The translations under genes and the position numbers were made by a program. From Campylobacterales bacterium (GTDB lineage Bacteria; Campylobacterota; Campylobacteria; Campylobacterales; JALSKU01): a stretch of DNA of 6,067 bases. Shown here one piece after another: positions 1 through 5,368 of this stretch (positions within the stretch are counted from its first letter, which is position 1; each line of letters opens with the position of its first letter). The notes under the pieces were generated by a model. That model ran no database searches. It had not been told where the DNA came from and saw nothing but the letters and a program-made list of their open reading frames with translations. The stretch covers positions 1 through 6,067 of the forward strand of contig JALVWI010000305.1 of NCBI GenBank assembly GCA_027038335.1, read 5' to 3'.

Positions 1-684
1 GATAAATACTCCTCTATCTTTTAAAATTTTATAAAACATTTTAACACTATTGAAATAATTTTTTTCAGGATGTCTTTTTTGAAATAACTCTTTCATCTGC
101 TTATACTTTTTGGATAGGATAAAACCTCCTGAAGCCCAGTCGAAAAAGACCCCCCTAAAACCTTTTGTTTTAATATTTGAAATTAAGTCGTCAACCCTAG
201 CTTTTAAAAGAGCATCATTACCGTAGTCATAATAATAATCTCTACACCAATCATACCCCTCTTCTTGACAATGCAAAAATGGTCCCTCAGGGTTTAAAAG
301 CATACTCTCTTTATGTTTGTAGAGCCATTTGACAAATTTTCTATTTTGTCCGCTTGTATAGTAGTAAAACGCAGGCATCCAATCATATCCTATATCTCTT
401 TTGATAAGAAGTGCTCCTGTTTTTTTTAAAATTTCATAATTTTTATTTGGGTCATCAACTCCTCCAAGTTCAGCTATCTCAAACTTTTTAGCCCAATCCA
501 TCTCATCTTTTTCAAATATAGAGGCAAGAGTATATCCTCCTTTTTTTGTAGAAATTTTAAAATGTTTACCCCTTTGGATGATATAAGTTAAATAGTTTGA
601 TTTTTTTTCTATATGGGATTTTACTTCAACGGCTAGCAAAGATATCGGCAACAATATGATAAATAAAATTTTTAATTTTTTCAT
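1..684 (-). CDS. Exported glycoside-hydrolase-like (TIM-barrel type) protein, C-terminus cut by window edge
   Basis: 228 codons are open from ATG at 684 to the window edge with no stop, so the C-terminus lies outside. Residues 1-18 form a signal peptide: MKK, a hydrophobic core and a likely cleavage after SLLA, so the mature protein should be periplasmic or outside. Near residues 176-183 the segment GFRGVFFDW looks like a beta-strand ending in an acidic residue (D182), the pattern of GH114-like and other putative TIM-barrel glycosidases. Other notable stretches are GGVDDPNKNY (73-82), YDWMPAFYYYTSG (99-111) and NPEGPF (131-136). C139 and C147 could form a disulfide after export. It is last of the visible leftward operon, 10 bases after the deacetylase stop, with an AAAGAG ribosome site. 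Signal peptide and frame are seen directly; the hydrolase call is inference from fold-like patterns, and the substrate is unknown, presumably the polysaccharide made by the neighbours. Confidence 0.8.
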   Translation of the reverse strand, partial: MKKLKILFIILLPISLLAVEVKSHIEKKSNYLTYIIQRGKHFKISTKKGGYTLASIFEKDEMDWAKKFEIAELGGVDDPNKNYEILKKTGALLIKRDIGYDWMPAFYYYTSGQNRKFVKWLYKHKESMLLNPEGPFLHCQEEGYDWCRDYYYDYGNDALLKARVDDLISNIKTKGFRGVFFDWASGGFILSKKYKQMKELFQKRHPEKNYFNSVKMFYKILKDRGVFI

Positions 685-694
685 AGGCAACTCT

Positions 695-1492
695 TTAAGT
701 TTGAAAATCTCTCAATAAACGGATGATTTTTTTTCTTGTATTTCCCAATCTTACAAAAGATAGAAAATAAGCCATATCTTTTTTGACACTATTTGAAAAA
801 TATTTTATAAGAGGTTGATCTATAAGTTCATAAGGGTGGATATATAAGATAGGTTTAAAGCCGTTTTTCAATAATCTTTTAGTAAGCATATAGATAACAA
901 AATAGGGTAAAACTCTTGTATAAAATCCACCGCTAAACGCAATAATATTTTTTGGTATCGGTATTTCTGTGATGATGCCGTTTTGAGTATATATTTCAAA
1001 CGGTTTTTTTCTATCTATCTCATTTCCGTACATATAAGTCTTGAAAGGAAAATATGAAGAAGAGAAGAGATACCCTTTTTCTATAAGCATTTCATAATAT
1101 CTTTTTTCAAAAGGTAAACTCCAGCTAGGACTTCTATACCCTTTTACCTCTTTTGAGGTTATATCTTCTATAAGTTTTTTACTATATTCTATCTCTTGTG
1201 CCCATTTTTTAAAACTTAATTTATATACTAAAGTATGTGTTAAACTGTGGGAAGCTATCTCTATATTGTTAGAGGCAATTTTTTTTATGATATTTGGATA
1301 TTTTTTTGCAAAGCTTCCCAGCACAAAAGCACATCCTCTATTTTTATTAAATTCTATCCATTTATCTATAAGTGCTTCATAATTGATGTGAAGTTGATTT
1401 TTTAATGTTATACCAAAATTTGCATCTTCAATTTGTTCTATATCTATAGTTGACCAAATTTTACTCTCTTTGTAACTATTTGGTAAATACAT
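695..1492 (-). CDS. Cytoplasmic polysaccharide deacetylase, DUF3473/XrtA-associated type (CE4 fold)
   Basis: This 265-residue protein is predicted to remove N- or O-acetyl groups from a sugar or lipid-linked glycan. Motifs run in the order expected for the exosortase-associated deacetylase subfamily: STIDIEQ (14-20) in place of the usual VDVEDY/FDVED; FVLGSFAKKYP (56-66); the metal-binding SHSLTH (H82, H86); GYRSPSW (118-124); EIPIP (176-180); SGGFYTRVLPY (187-197); YIHPYE (217-222) with H219; and the typical C-terminal RLLRDF (258-263). There is no signal peptide or membrane segment, consistent with this subfamily acting in the cytoplasm on precursors. Where the family usually has Asp or Glu after DVE, this protein has Gln20, which may alter metal binding. 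It is slightly short at the N-terminus compared with relatives. The start at 1492 is supported by AAAGGA 7-8 bases upstream and overlaps the previous gene by 17 bases. Family membership is confident; the substrate is not known. Confidence 0.9.
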   Translation of the reverse strand: MYLPNSYKESKIWSTIDIEQIEDANFGITLKNQLHINYEALIDKWIEFNKNRGCAFVLGSFAKKYPNIIKKIASNNIEIASHSLTHTLVYKLSFKKWAQEIEYSKKLIEDITSKEVKGYRSPSWSLPFEKRYYEMLIEKGYLFSSSYFPFKTYMYGNEIDRKKPFEIYTQNGIITEIPIPKNIIAFSGGFYTRVLPYFVIYMLTKRLLKNGFKPILYIHPYELIDQPLIKYFSNSVKKDMAYFLSFVRLGNTRKKIIRLLRDFQT

Positions 1493-2411
1493 TTTTCAAT
1501 CCTTTATCAATATAAAGCATATACAATAGATATAAAATAGAGGGCAAAATATATAAAAATTGCAATATAAAAGTAGCTGCTATAATATTTTCTTTTGAAA
1601 TCCCTTTGGGGGTAAGAGCAAGTATAAAAACAGCTTGAAATGTACCTATCCCTCCCGGTGTTATCGGCAAAGCGGTAACCGCAAAAGCTATCATTGAGAT
1701 AGCAAATATTTTCATAAAACTTATATCTATCAAAACACCGTATTTGAAAAATACAACATTTGTCAATACATATATACACCATATAATAAAAGATATAAAA
1801 AGCAATTTAAATATATGAATATCTGATAAGTGAAAATATATCTCTTTGATAAATAGATATACATAAATTTTTACTTTTCTAAATTTTATTTTTTTTACAA
1901 TTTTTTTCAACAATAGATAATGATTTTTTAACAATACAATCGATACCGCTCCTATAAAAATGATAAGCACGGCAATGATATAGTAGCTATCATTGGATAT
2001 AAAAATATAACTAGAGACAATAAGCAATAAACTTAAACTAACAATATCACTAAATCTTTCAAATATGATAGCTGAAAATATCCTCCTTTTTTTTATATTC
2101 TCTTTTTTATAAATGTAAAATATTTTTGATATTTCTCCCATTTTAGCGGGTATAAAACTATTTGCTACTAATGATAGCATAGAAGCTTCCAAGGCTGTTT
2201 TATAGTTGCACTTTTTGTGGCATAAATAATATAGCCTATAAGCTACAAAGATATCTCCGATAAAAACTACAAGAAATGTAATACAAATCCCGTAAAAATT
2301 GTATTGTTTGATGCTGTATAAAATTTTATCTAGTTTTACATCATGAAATATATAGTAAAAAATTGCTATAAATACAATGGCTTTTAGTATAAACGGTAAA
2401 ATTTTTTTCAT
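1476..2411 (-). CDS. UPF0104/LPG-synthase-TM family multispanning membrane protein (flippase-like domain)
   Basis: 311 residues with about eight or nine hydrophobic segments (roughly 5-22, 41-60, 72-87, 124-139, 143-161, 200-222, 233-250, 256-267 and 276-300). Family signatures visible are PAKMGE (88-93, matching the usual RxGE loop), ERFSD (118-122) and PITPGGIGTFQA (249-260, the PGGxG loop; Gln259 stands where Glu is common). This family (PF03706) includes the membrane half of MprF, which flips lysyl-phosphatidylglycerol, and the membrane domain joined to dolichol-P-hexose synthases such as AglD. Stand-alone members in polysaccharide loci are often guessed to move lipid-linked sugars or phospholipids, but their role is unproven. 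The MprF synthase domain is absent, so lysyl-PG synthesis should not be inferred. The start overlaps the stop of the upstream gene as ATGA and has no clear ribosome site, suggesting translational coupling. The C-terminus overlaps the deacetylase start by 17 bases. Confidence 0.88.
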   Translation of the reverse strand: MKKILPFILKAIVFIAIFYYIFHDVKLDKILYSIKQYNFYGICITFLVVFIGDIFVAYRLYYLCHKKCNYKTALEASMLSLVANSFIPAKMGEISKIFYIYKKENIKKRRIFSAIIFERFSDIVSLSLLLIVSSYIFISNDSYYIIAVLIIFIGAVSIVLLKNHYLLLKKIVKKIKFRKVKIYVYLFIKEIYFHLSDIHIFKLLFISFIIWCIYVLTNVVFFKYGVLIDISFMKIFAISMIAFAVTALPITPGGIGTFQAVFILALTPKGISKENIIAATFILQFLYILPSILYLLYMLYIDKGLKNVFTK

Positions 2412-3313
2412 AAGTCTGCCAAATATTTTGTAAGTTTAGGTCCTATAATATCGGTAATAAAAAGAGGTAATTTTCGGTAAATTTTAGAAGCTAATTTATA
2501 TGTTTCATAAATATTGCTCTCTTTTGGTTTTATTATGTCTATTTTGATAGGTTTGGCTCCAAAATTTGATTTGAATTGATAAGTCCCCCCTTTGTACGGA
2601 GATCTTCCAAAGTCAAATATCTCTGTGTTACACTCTTTTGTCATATATTTTATAACTTTATGGTATATAGCATATCCTGCCAAATCTTTTGTAAAACTCT
2701 CTTCTACTCCTCCCCATCCGTACCATGAAATCCTTTCATCTTGCAAAATAAGCATAGTAGCGGCGGGAATATCATCTTTGTATAAAACAAATAGATAAAA
2801 ATCTTTTTGGAAAATTTTATAAAGGTTTATAAATAAATCTTTAGGCAAAAGAGGTGTACCATGTCTTTTGTAAGTTTGTTTTAATATATTGTAAAAATTA
2901 TCTAAATGTTTTACTCCCATTTCCAATCTGTAAGGATTTTTTAGTGATTTTCTAACATATCCTCTTGTTCTACTTTTGTAGTGATCTATAATATCTTTTT
3001 CCTTGTTTATAAGGAGTCTCATTGTAACGGGATCATTTTTTTTAAAATTATTGTAAGAAAAATTTAAAGTTTTTATCAAAAAATCACTCTCTTTGCAAAG
3101 AGATAGCAACTCTTTAATATTGTGGCTTTGTTTGTCGGTATAGCTAAGTAGAGGAAGATATGAAAGTGTTTTTGAAAAAGTCAAAGAGGGTACTATCAAA
3201 AAATCCATATAGCTATGATAGTCGTAAGTTTTTATCAACGCCTCTTTAAAAAGTGCTACAAAATTACCGCTAAAACATTTATTTGCATCTATTTGCATTT
3301 TTGCAAGCCTCAT
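2408..3313 (-). CDS. FemAB/BioF2-type acyltransferase, resembling XrtA/PEP-CTERM-associated FemAB proteins
   Basis: A soluble 301-residue protein with the double-GNAT pattern of FemAB/BioF2-like (PF13480) enzymes, which transfer aminoacyl or acyl groups to amino groups, classically on peptidoglycan. Recognisable stretches are SRTRGYVRKSLKNP (114-127), RHGTPLLPKDLF (150-161, the GTP-hxP-xxLF pattern of exosortase-associated FemAB proteins), a second-domain core around 173-200 ending ISWYGWGG, AGYAIYHKVI (212-221) and FDFGRSPYKGGTYQFKSNFG (233-252). No membrane segment is evident. The annotated ATG at 3313 has AAGAG directly abutting it, which is poor spacing; the in-frame ATG at 3298 (residue 6) has GAGG nine bases upstream and is a credible alternative start. 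It overlaps the upstream DUF2304 gene by 35 bases (20 with the later start) and the next gene by 4. The likely job is modifying an amino sugar of the locus's glycan, perhaps after deacetylation by its neighbour; this is inference. Confidence 0.85.
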   Translation of the reverse strand: MRLAKMQIDANKCFSGNFVALFKEALIKTYDYHSYMDFLIVPSLTFSKTLSYLPLLSYTDKQSHNIKELLSLCKESDFLIKTLNFSYNNFKKNDPVTMRLLINKEKDIIDHYKSRTRGYVRKSLKNPYRLEMGVKHLDNFYNILKQTYKRHGTPLLPKDLFINLYKIFQKDFYLFVLYKDDIPAATMLILQDERISWYGWGGVEESFTKDLAGYAIYHKVIKYMTKECNTEIFDFGRSPYKGGTYQFKSNFGAKPIKIDIIKPKESNIYETYKLASKIYRKLPLFITDIIGPKLTKYLADL

Positions 3314-3605
3314 CTCTTATGATTTTGGTAAGAATTTTGTTGTGATTTTTGACTTTAATATAAAGGATGATGCTTATCAAATTCACAAGAGCCAAAGTTA
3401 TATAAACTATCAAATCAGTTCCGCTTTTTATGGAAAATAGATGAGCTATTTTATCTGCCGCACTAGGAAATATTATGAAAAATAGTACTATAAAGTATCC
3501 CAACAAGATAGATAATTTTTGAATTATTTTCCATTTTGAAGAAAACGCAAATAAAATAAAACTAAGTGTTAAAACAGATATAAGAAAAATTTTAATAAAA
3601 ATCAT
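3279..3605 (-). CDS. DUF2304 small membrane protein
   Basis: 108 residues with three hydrophobic helices: about 3-22, 29-47 and 66-85. Features of the DUF2304 family (PF10066) are the PSAADKIAHLFSIKSGTDLIVY segment (48-69), matching the family pattern of Pro, then xIAxxLGIxxGxDLxxY, and a basic tail with a KIIRDEA motif (94-100) resembling the usual KITxLVRExA ending. Proteins of this family very often sit beside a DPM1-like GT2, as here, where the two genes overlap by an ATGA (stop of the GT2 inside the start of this one). Because that GT2 lacks its own membrane helices, a plausible role is anchoring or stabilising it at the inner membrane, similar in concept to DPM2/DPM3 or a GtrB anchor. 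The molecular function is not established. An AGGAAG ribosome site lies 9 or so bases upstream of the start. Confidence 0.88.
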   Translation of the reverse strand: MIFIKIFLISVLTLSFILFAFSSKWKIIQKLSILLGYFIVLFFIIFPSAADKIAHLFSIKSGTDLIVYITLALVNLISIILYIKVKNHNKILTKIIRDEACKNANRCK

Positions 3606-4297
3606 TTTGAAATACTTCCTATAAGATAATCGATAACTATATTGATACTATTCCACATAGATTGTCCTTTTTGTAGTGAATAATCAGTATATCTTATATG
3701 ACAAGGCATTTCGGTATATTTCATACCGAGTGATTTGATGATATTTATGATTTCGGATGCATGAGCCATTCTATTTTGTGTTATCTCAAAATTTGGAAAC
3801 TTTTTTATATTGATAGCTCTAAAGCCGTTATGTGAGTCTGTTAGCCAAATACCTGTCGTAATCCAAGTAAAAAATCTTGAAAGTTTCAAGAGATACTTTT
3901 TCCCCATAGGCATATTTTCAGTCGTTCCTAAAAATCTTGAACCTAAAACTATATCAACATCGCCTTTATCAAGTCTTTGTACAAAAGGCTCTATATCGTC
4001 CGGATTGTGCTGTCCGTCTGAGTCAAATGTAACAACATAACTACAACCAAGCTCTTTTGCATACTCTATACCTGTTTGAAGTGCCGCTCCTTGACCTAGA
4101 TTTATCGAGTGTTTTAAAAGATATATATCTTTTATGCAAGCCTTTTTATAGCTATTGTCTATAGAACTATCATCAACAACTATGATTGAGCAGCTAGGAT
4201 ATTTTTCTTTTAATTCAAGCAGTATATTTTCTATAACCGCTTCCTCATTATATAGAGGTATGACTACGGCTGTTTTTTTGGATAACTCTTCTGTCAT
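3602..4297 (-). CDS. Family 2 glycosyltransferase, dolichyl/polyprenyl-phosphate hexose synthase-like (DPM1-type)
   Basis: 231 residues of a single GT-A domain. Motifs in order: VVIPLYNEE (11-19), IIVVDDSS (38-45) for nucleotide binding, NLGQGAALQTG (66-76), the metal-binding DxD within FDSDGQH (91-97), VLGSRF (117-122), DSHNGFRA (154-161) and IRYTDYS (201-207). These are typical of DPM1/GtrB-like enzymes that transfer a hexose from a nucleotide sugar to a polyprenyl phosphate at the cytoplasmic face of the membrane. The C-terminal transmembrane pair of GtrB-type members is missing; the adjacent DUF2304 protein may substitute. The donor sugar cannot be told from sequence. The start at 4297 has AGGAA six bases upstream, and this site overlaps the TAG stop of the preceding gene, so the two are likely translated together. 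Membership in GT2 is very secure; the exact acceptor is inferred from the family and from the neighbours. Confidence 0.95.
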   Translation of the reverse strand: MTEELSKKTAVVIPLYNEEAVIENILLELKEKYPSCSIIVVDDSSIDNSYKKACIKDIYLLKHSINLGQGAALQTGIEYAKELGCSYVVTFDSDGQHNPDDIEPFVQRLDKGDVDIVLGSRFLGTTENMPMGKKYLLKLSRFFTWITTGIWLTDSHNGFRAINIKKFPNFEITQNRMAHASEIINIIKSLGMKYTEMPCHIRYTDYSLQKGQSMWNSINIVIDYLIGSISK

Positions 4298-4306
4298 TAA
4301 TATTTC

Positions 4307-5263
4307 CTAACTATTTAGTATGAACTCTACTATCTTATCAGCATCCTCTAAAGAGACAAGCTCATGCGTAGGCAGAAAGCTACACTTTTTTATCAAATTT
4401 TCCGCAACTTCCAGCTTTATGCCTCTTTTTTTTACGGCATCTTCATAAACACATTCACACTCATCCATATATGAAAAACTATGTAAGTGTACTCTTTTTT
4501 TGATGGGCAATCTCAAATAATCTCTACCTTTCGGTATATCAAATATTAAATTTGGAGGTAGCAGACATAGATACAAGTCAGATACTTTTCTGCGATGTTT
4601 ACTATTGTAATTGTAGATACTATTTGACATCCAGTTTTTCCTCAAATCACTAACTTTTTTGGGTTCAATCTTTGTAATATTTTGTTTTTTAGGAATATTT
4701 TTACCATATTTTAAAAAATATTTATAAAAAATAGTTTTAGTATAATCTTTTATAAAGCATTTATCTAAAGGTAATGAATCATAATGTTTTTTATCTATGC
4801 ATCCGTCAAGTACGCTACCTCTATTTGTAGAGATGAGTTTATAGTGATCAAAACTATAAACGGCATAGTCAGAATTTTGTTTATATTTAGGTAGTGATTG
4901 GGTTAAATCTTCTATAACGGTTAAAAAAGGATACAATCTTTTATAATCTCTTATTTCAGCATTAAAAAGAGAAGTTGGCATAAGTGCTATCTTTTTCCCC
5001 TCATATATATTTAGTACATTTTCTAAATCTTTTAAATTAAAATCTAAATTTTCATCCAAATCGATAAAATTGTACTCTATATCTCTTAATTTTATAGCTT
5101 TTAATAAATTTTTAGAAATACAGCTTGATACTAAAATAACATCTACATTTAAAATACCTATTAAAAAGTATAAAGCTTCCTCCTCCTTGCAAAAATATAG
5201 GTAGCTTTGATCATACTGACCTAAAAAATTAGAAGTGATACTAGGATACATCGGAGGCAACAT
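4307..5263 (-). CDS. Divergent DegT/DnrJ/EryC1/StrS-type PLP-fold protein (sugar aminotransferase-like)
   Basis: 318 residues, shorter than the usual 360-400 of DegT family sugar aminotransferases. Despite low overall similarity the core can be traced: EEEALYFLIGIL (27-38) for the early AL-rich helix; VILVSSCISKNLLKAI (42-57) with NFIDLDENLDF (65-75), matching the family's 'xVIxPxxT...FxDID' segment; VIEDLTQSLP (116-125), with D119 where the aspartate contacting the PLP ring nitrogen sits and Q122 as in the family EDxAQ; YSFDHYK (136-142), with K142 in the place of the Schiff-base lysine; and SFLPTHELVSLEDADKIV (295-312), resembling the family C-terminus. The glycine-rich N-terminus is shortened and the usual GGxL after the lysine reads RGSVL. 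It may be an active nucleotide-sugar aminotransferase or a repurposed relative. It is first in the leftward operon; AAGGGAG sits 4 bases before the ATG. Confidence 0.75.
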   Translation of the reverse strand: MLPPMYPSITSNFLGQYDQSYLYFCKEEEALYFLIGILNVDVILVSSCISKNLLKAIKLRDIEYNFIDLDENLDFNLKDLENVLNIYEGKKIALMPTSLFNAEIRDYKRLYPFLTVIEDLTQSLPKYKQNSDYAVYSFDHYKLISTNRGSVLDGCIDKKHYDSLPLDKCFIKDYTKTIFYKYFLKYGKNIPKKQNITKIEPKKVSDLRKNWMSNSIYNYNSKHRRKVSDLYLCLLPPNLIFDIPKGRDYLRLPIKKRVHLHSFSYMDECECVYEDAVKKRGIKLEVAENLIKKCSFLPTHELVSLEDADKIVEFILNS

Positions 5264-5267
5264 TTCA

Positions 5268-5274
5268 CTCCCTT
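5268..5274 (-). promoter_or_regulatory. Ribosome binding site (AAGGGAG) for the DegT-like gene
   Basis: On the minus strand AAGGGAG ends 4 bases before the ATG at 5263. It is the strongest ribosome site in the leftward operon and supports this start even though it leaves the protein with an unusually short N-terminus for the DegT family. Confidence 0.65.
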
Positions 5275-5292
5275 AAATTAAAATATCCCCTA

Positions 5293-5298
5293 TTTATA
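5293..5298 (-). promoter_or_regulatory. Weak candidate -10 box (TATAAA) for the leftward operon
   Basis: On the minus strand TATAAA runs from 5298 to 5293, about 29 bases before the ATG at 5263, leaving room for a leader of roughly 22 bases that includes the AAGGGAG ribosome site. It lies in the imperfect outer part of the left dyad arm. There is no recognisable -35. It is offered as the best placed of several AT-rich possibilities; GATAAA at 5309-5304 on the same strand is an alternative. Confidence 0.25.
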
Positions 5299-5322
5299 AA
5301 CATTTTATCATAAAGTCAGTTA

Positions 5323-5328
5323 TATAAT
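5323..5328 (+). promoter_or_regulatory. Candidate -10 box (TATAAT) for the rightward acetyltransferase unit
   Basis: A perfect TATAAT lies 40 bases before the ATG at 5369, which would give a leader of about 33 bases. No convincing TTGACA is seen 16-18 bases upstream; in Campylobacterota the -35 element is usually poorly conserved, so this is not disqualifying. The last two bases fall inside the right arm of the dyad described separately, so a protein bound to the dyad would be expected to affect this promoter. In DNA this AT-rich a hexamer match alone is modest evidence. Confidence 0.45.
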
Positions 5329-5356
5329 GATAAAATTTAAATAAATTTTCACTATT

Positions 5357-5361
5357 AGGGG
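5357..5361 (+). promoter_or_regulatory. Ribosome binding site (AGGGG) for the acetyltransferase gene
   Basis: AGGGG stands 7 bases before the ATG at 5369, a standard spacing, and fixes this start over any other in-frame candidate. Confidence 0.7.
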
Positions 5362-5368
5362 TAAAAAT

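Larger units (their letters stand above)
5292..5346. repeat. Intergenic inverted repeat (dyad), possible operator
   Basis: ATTTTATCAT at 5302-5311 is the exact reverse complement of ATGATAAAAT at 5327-5336, separated by 15 bases, and the symmetry continues outward with 7 of 10 further matches (5292-5301 against 5337-5346). Arm centres are about 25 bases apart, a little over two helical turns, as expected for a regulator binding two half-sites on one face. The arms are all A/T except one G/C pair each, and no T-run follows, so it is not an intrinsic terminator. It overlaps the candidate -10 boxes of both directions. Confidence 0.5.
5264..5368. promoter_or_regulatory. Divergent intergenic promoter region
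   Basis: This 105-base AT-rich gap separates the leftward polysaccharide operon from the rightward acetyltransferase unit and is the only substantial noncoding stretch in the window. It must hold the promoters for both directions unless transcription enters from outside. It contains ribosome binding sites at both edges, a good -10 hexamer for the rightward gene, a weaker candidate for the leftward operon and a large dyad centred near 5319. No terminator-like GC stem with a T-run is present. Confidence 0.7.

Noticed and set aside
150..155. Run of six C (six G on the coding strand) in the exported hydrolase-like gene as a phase-variation tract
   Set aside because: Phase-variable G tracts in Campylobacterota are usually eight or more; this one encodes part of the conserved FRGVFFD motif and the frame is intact through it.
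1507..1782. 91-codon open frame on the minus strand
   Set aside because: It lies wholly inside the UPF0104 gene in another frame and has no recognisable motifs; the host gene shows clear family signatures in its own frame.
1889..2094. Several runs of 7-8 T (A-tracts on the coding strand), also near 420-427, 601-608 and 3035-3043, as slippage sites
   Set aside because: Such runs are scattered through all genes, as expected at this base composition, they encode Lys/Asn/Phe codons, and all reading frames are intact.
1476..2411. MprF-type lysyl-phosphatidylglycerol synthase
   Set aside because: Only the membrane domain is present; the catalytic aminoacyl-transfer domain is missing, so the gene should not be called mprF. 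The separate FemAB-like gene upstream is of a different subfamily.
2592..2798. 68-codon open frame on the plus strand
   Set aside because: Antisense to the conserved C-terminal half of the FemAB-like gene; no motifs or ribosome site supporting it.
3810..4040. 76-codon open frame on the plus strand
   Set aside because: Antisense to the DxD and GFRA regions of the glycosyltransferase; a shadow of strongly constrained coding sequence.
5302..5336. Dyad in the intergenic region as an intrinsic terminator
   Set aside because: The stem would be almost entirely A/U, the loop is 15 bases, no U-tract follows, and it lies between divergent starts rather than after a gene.
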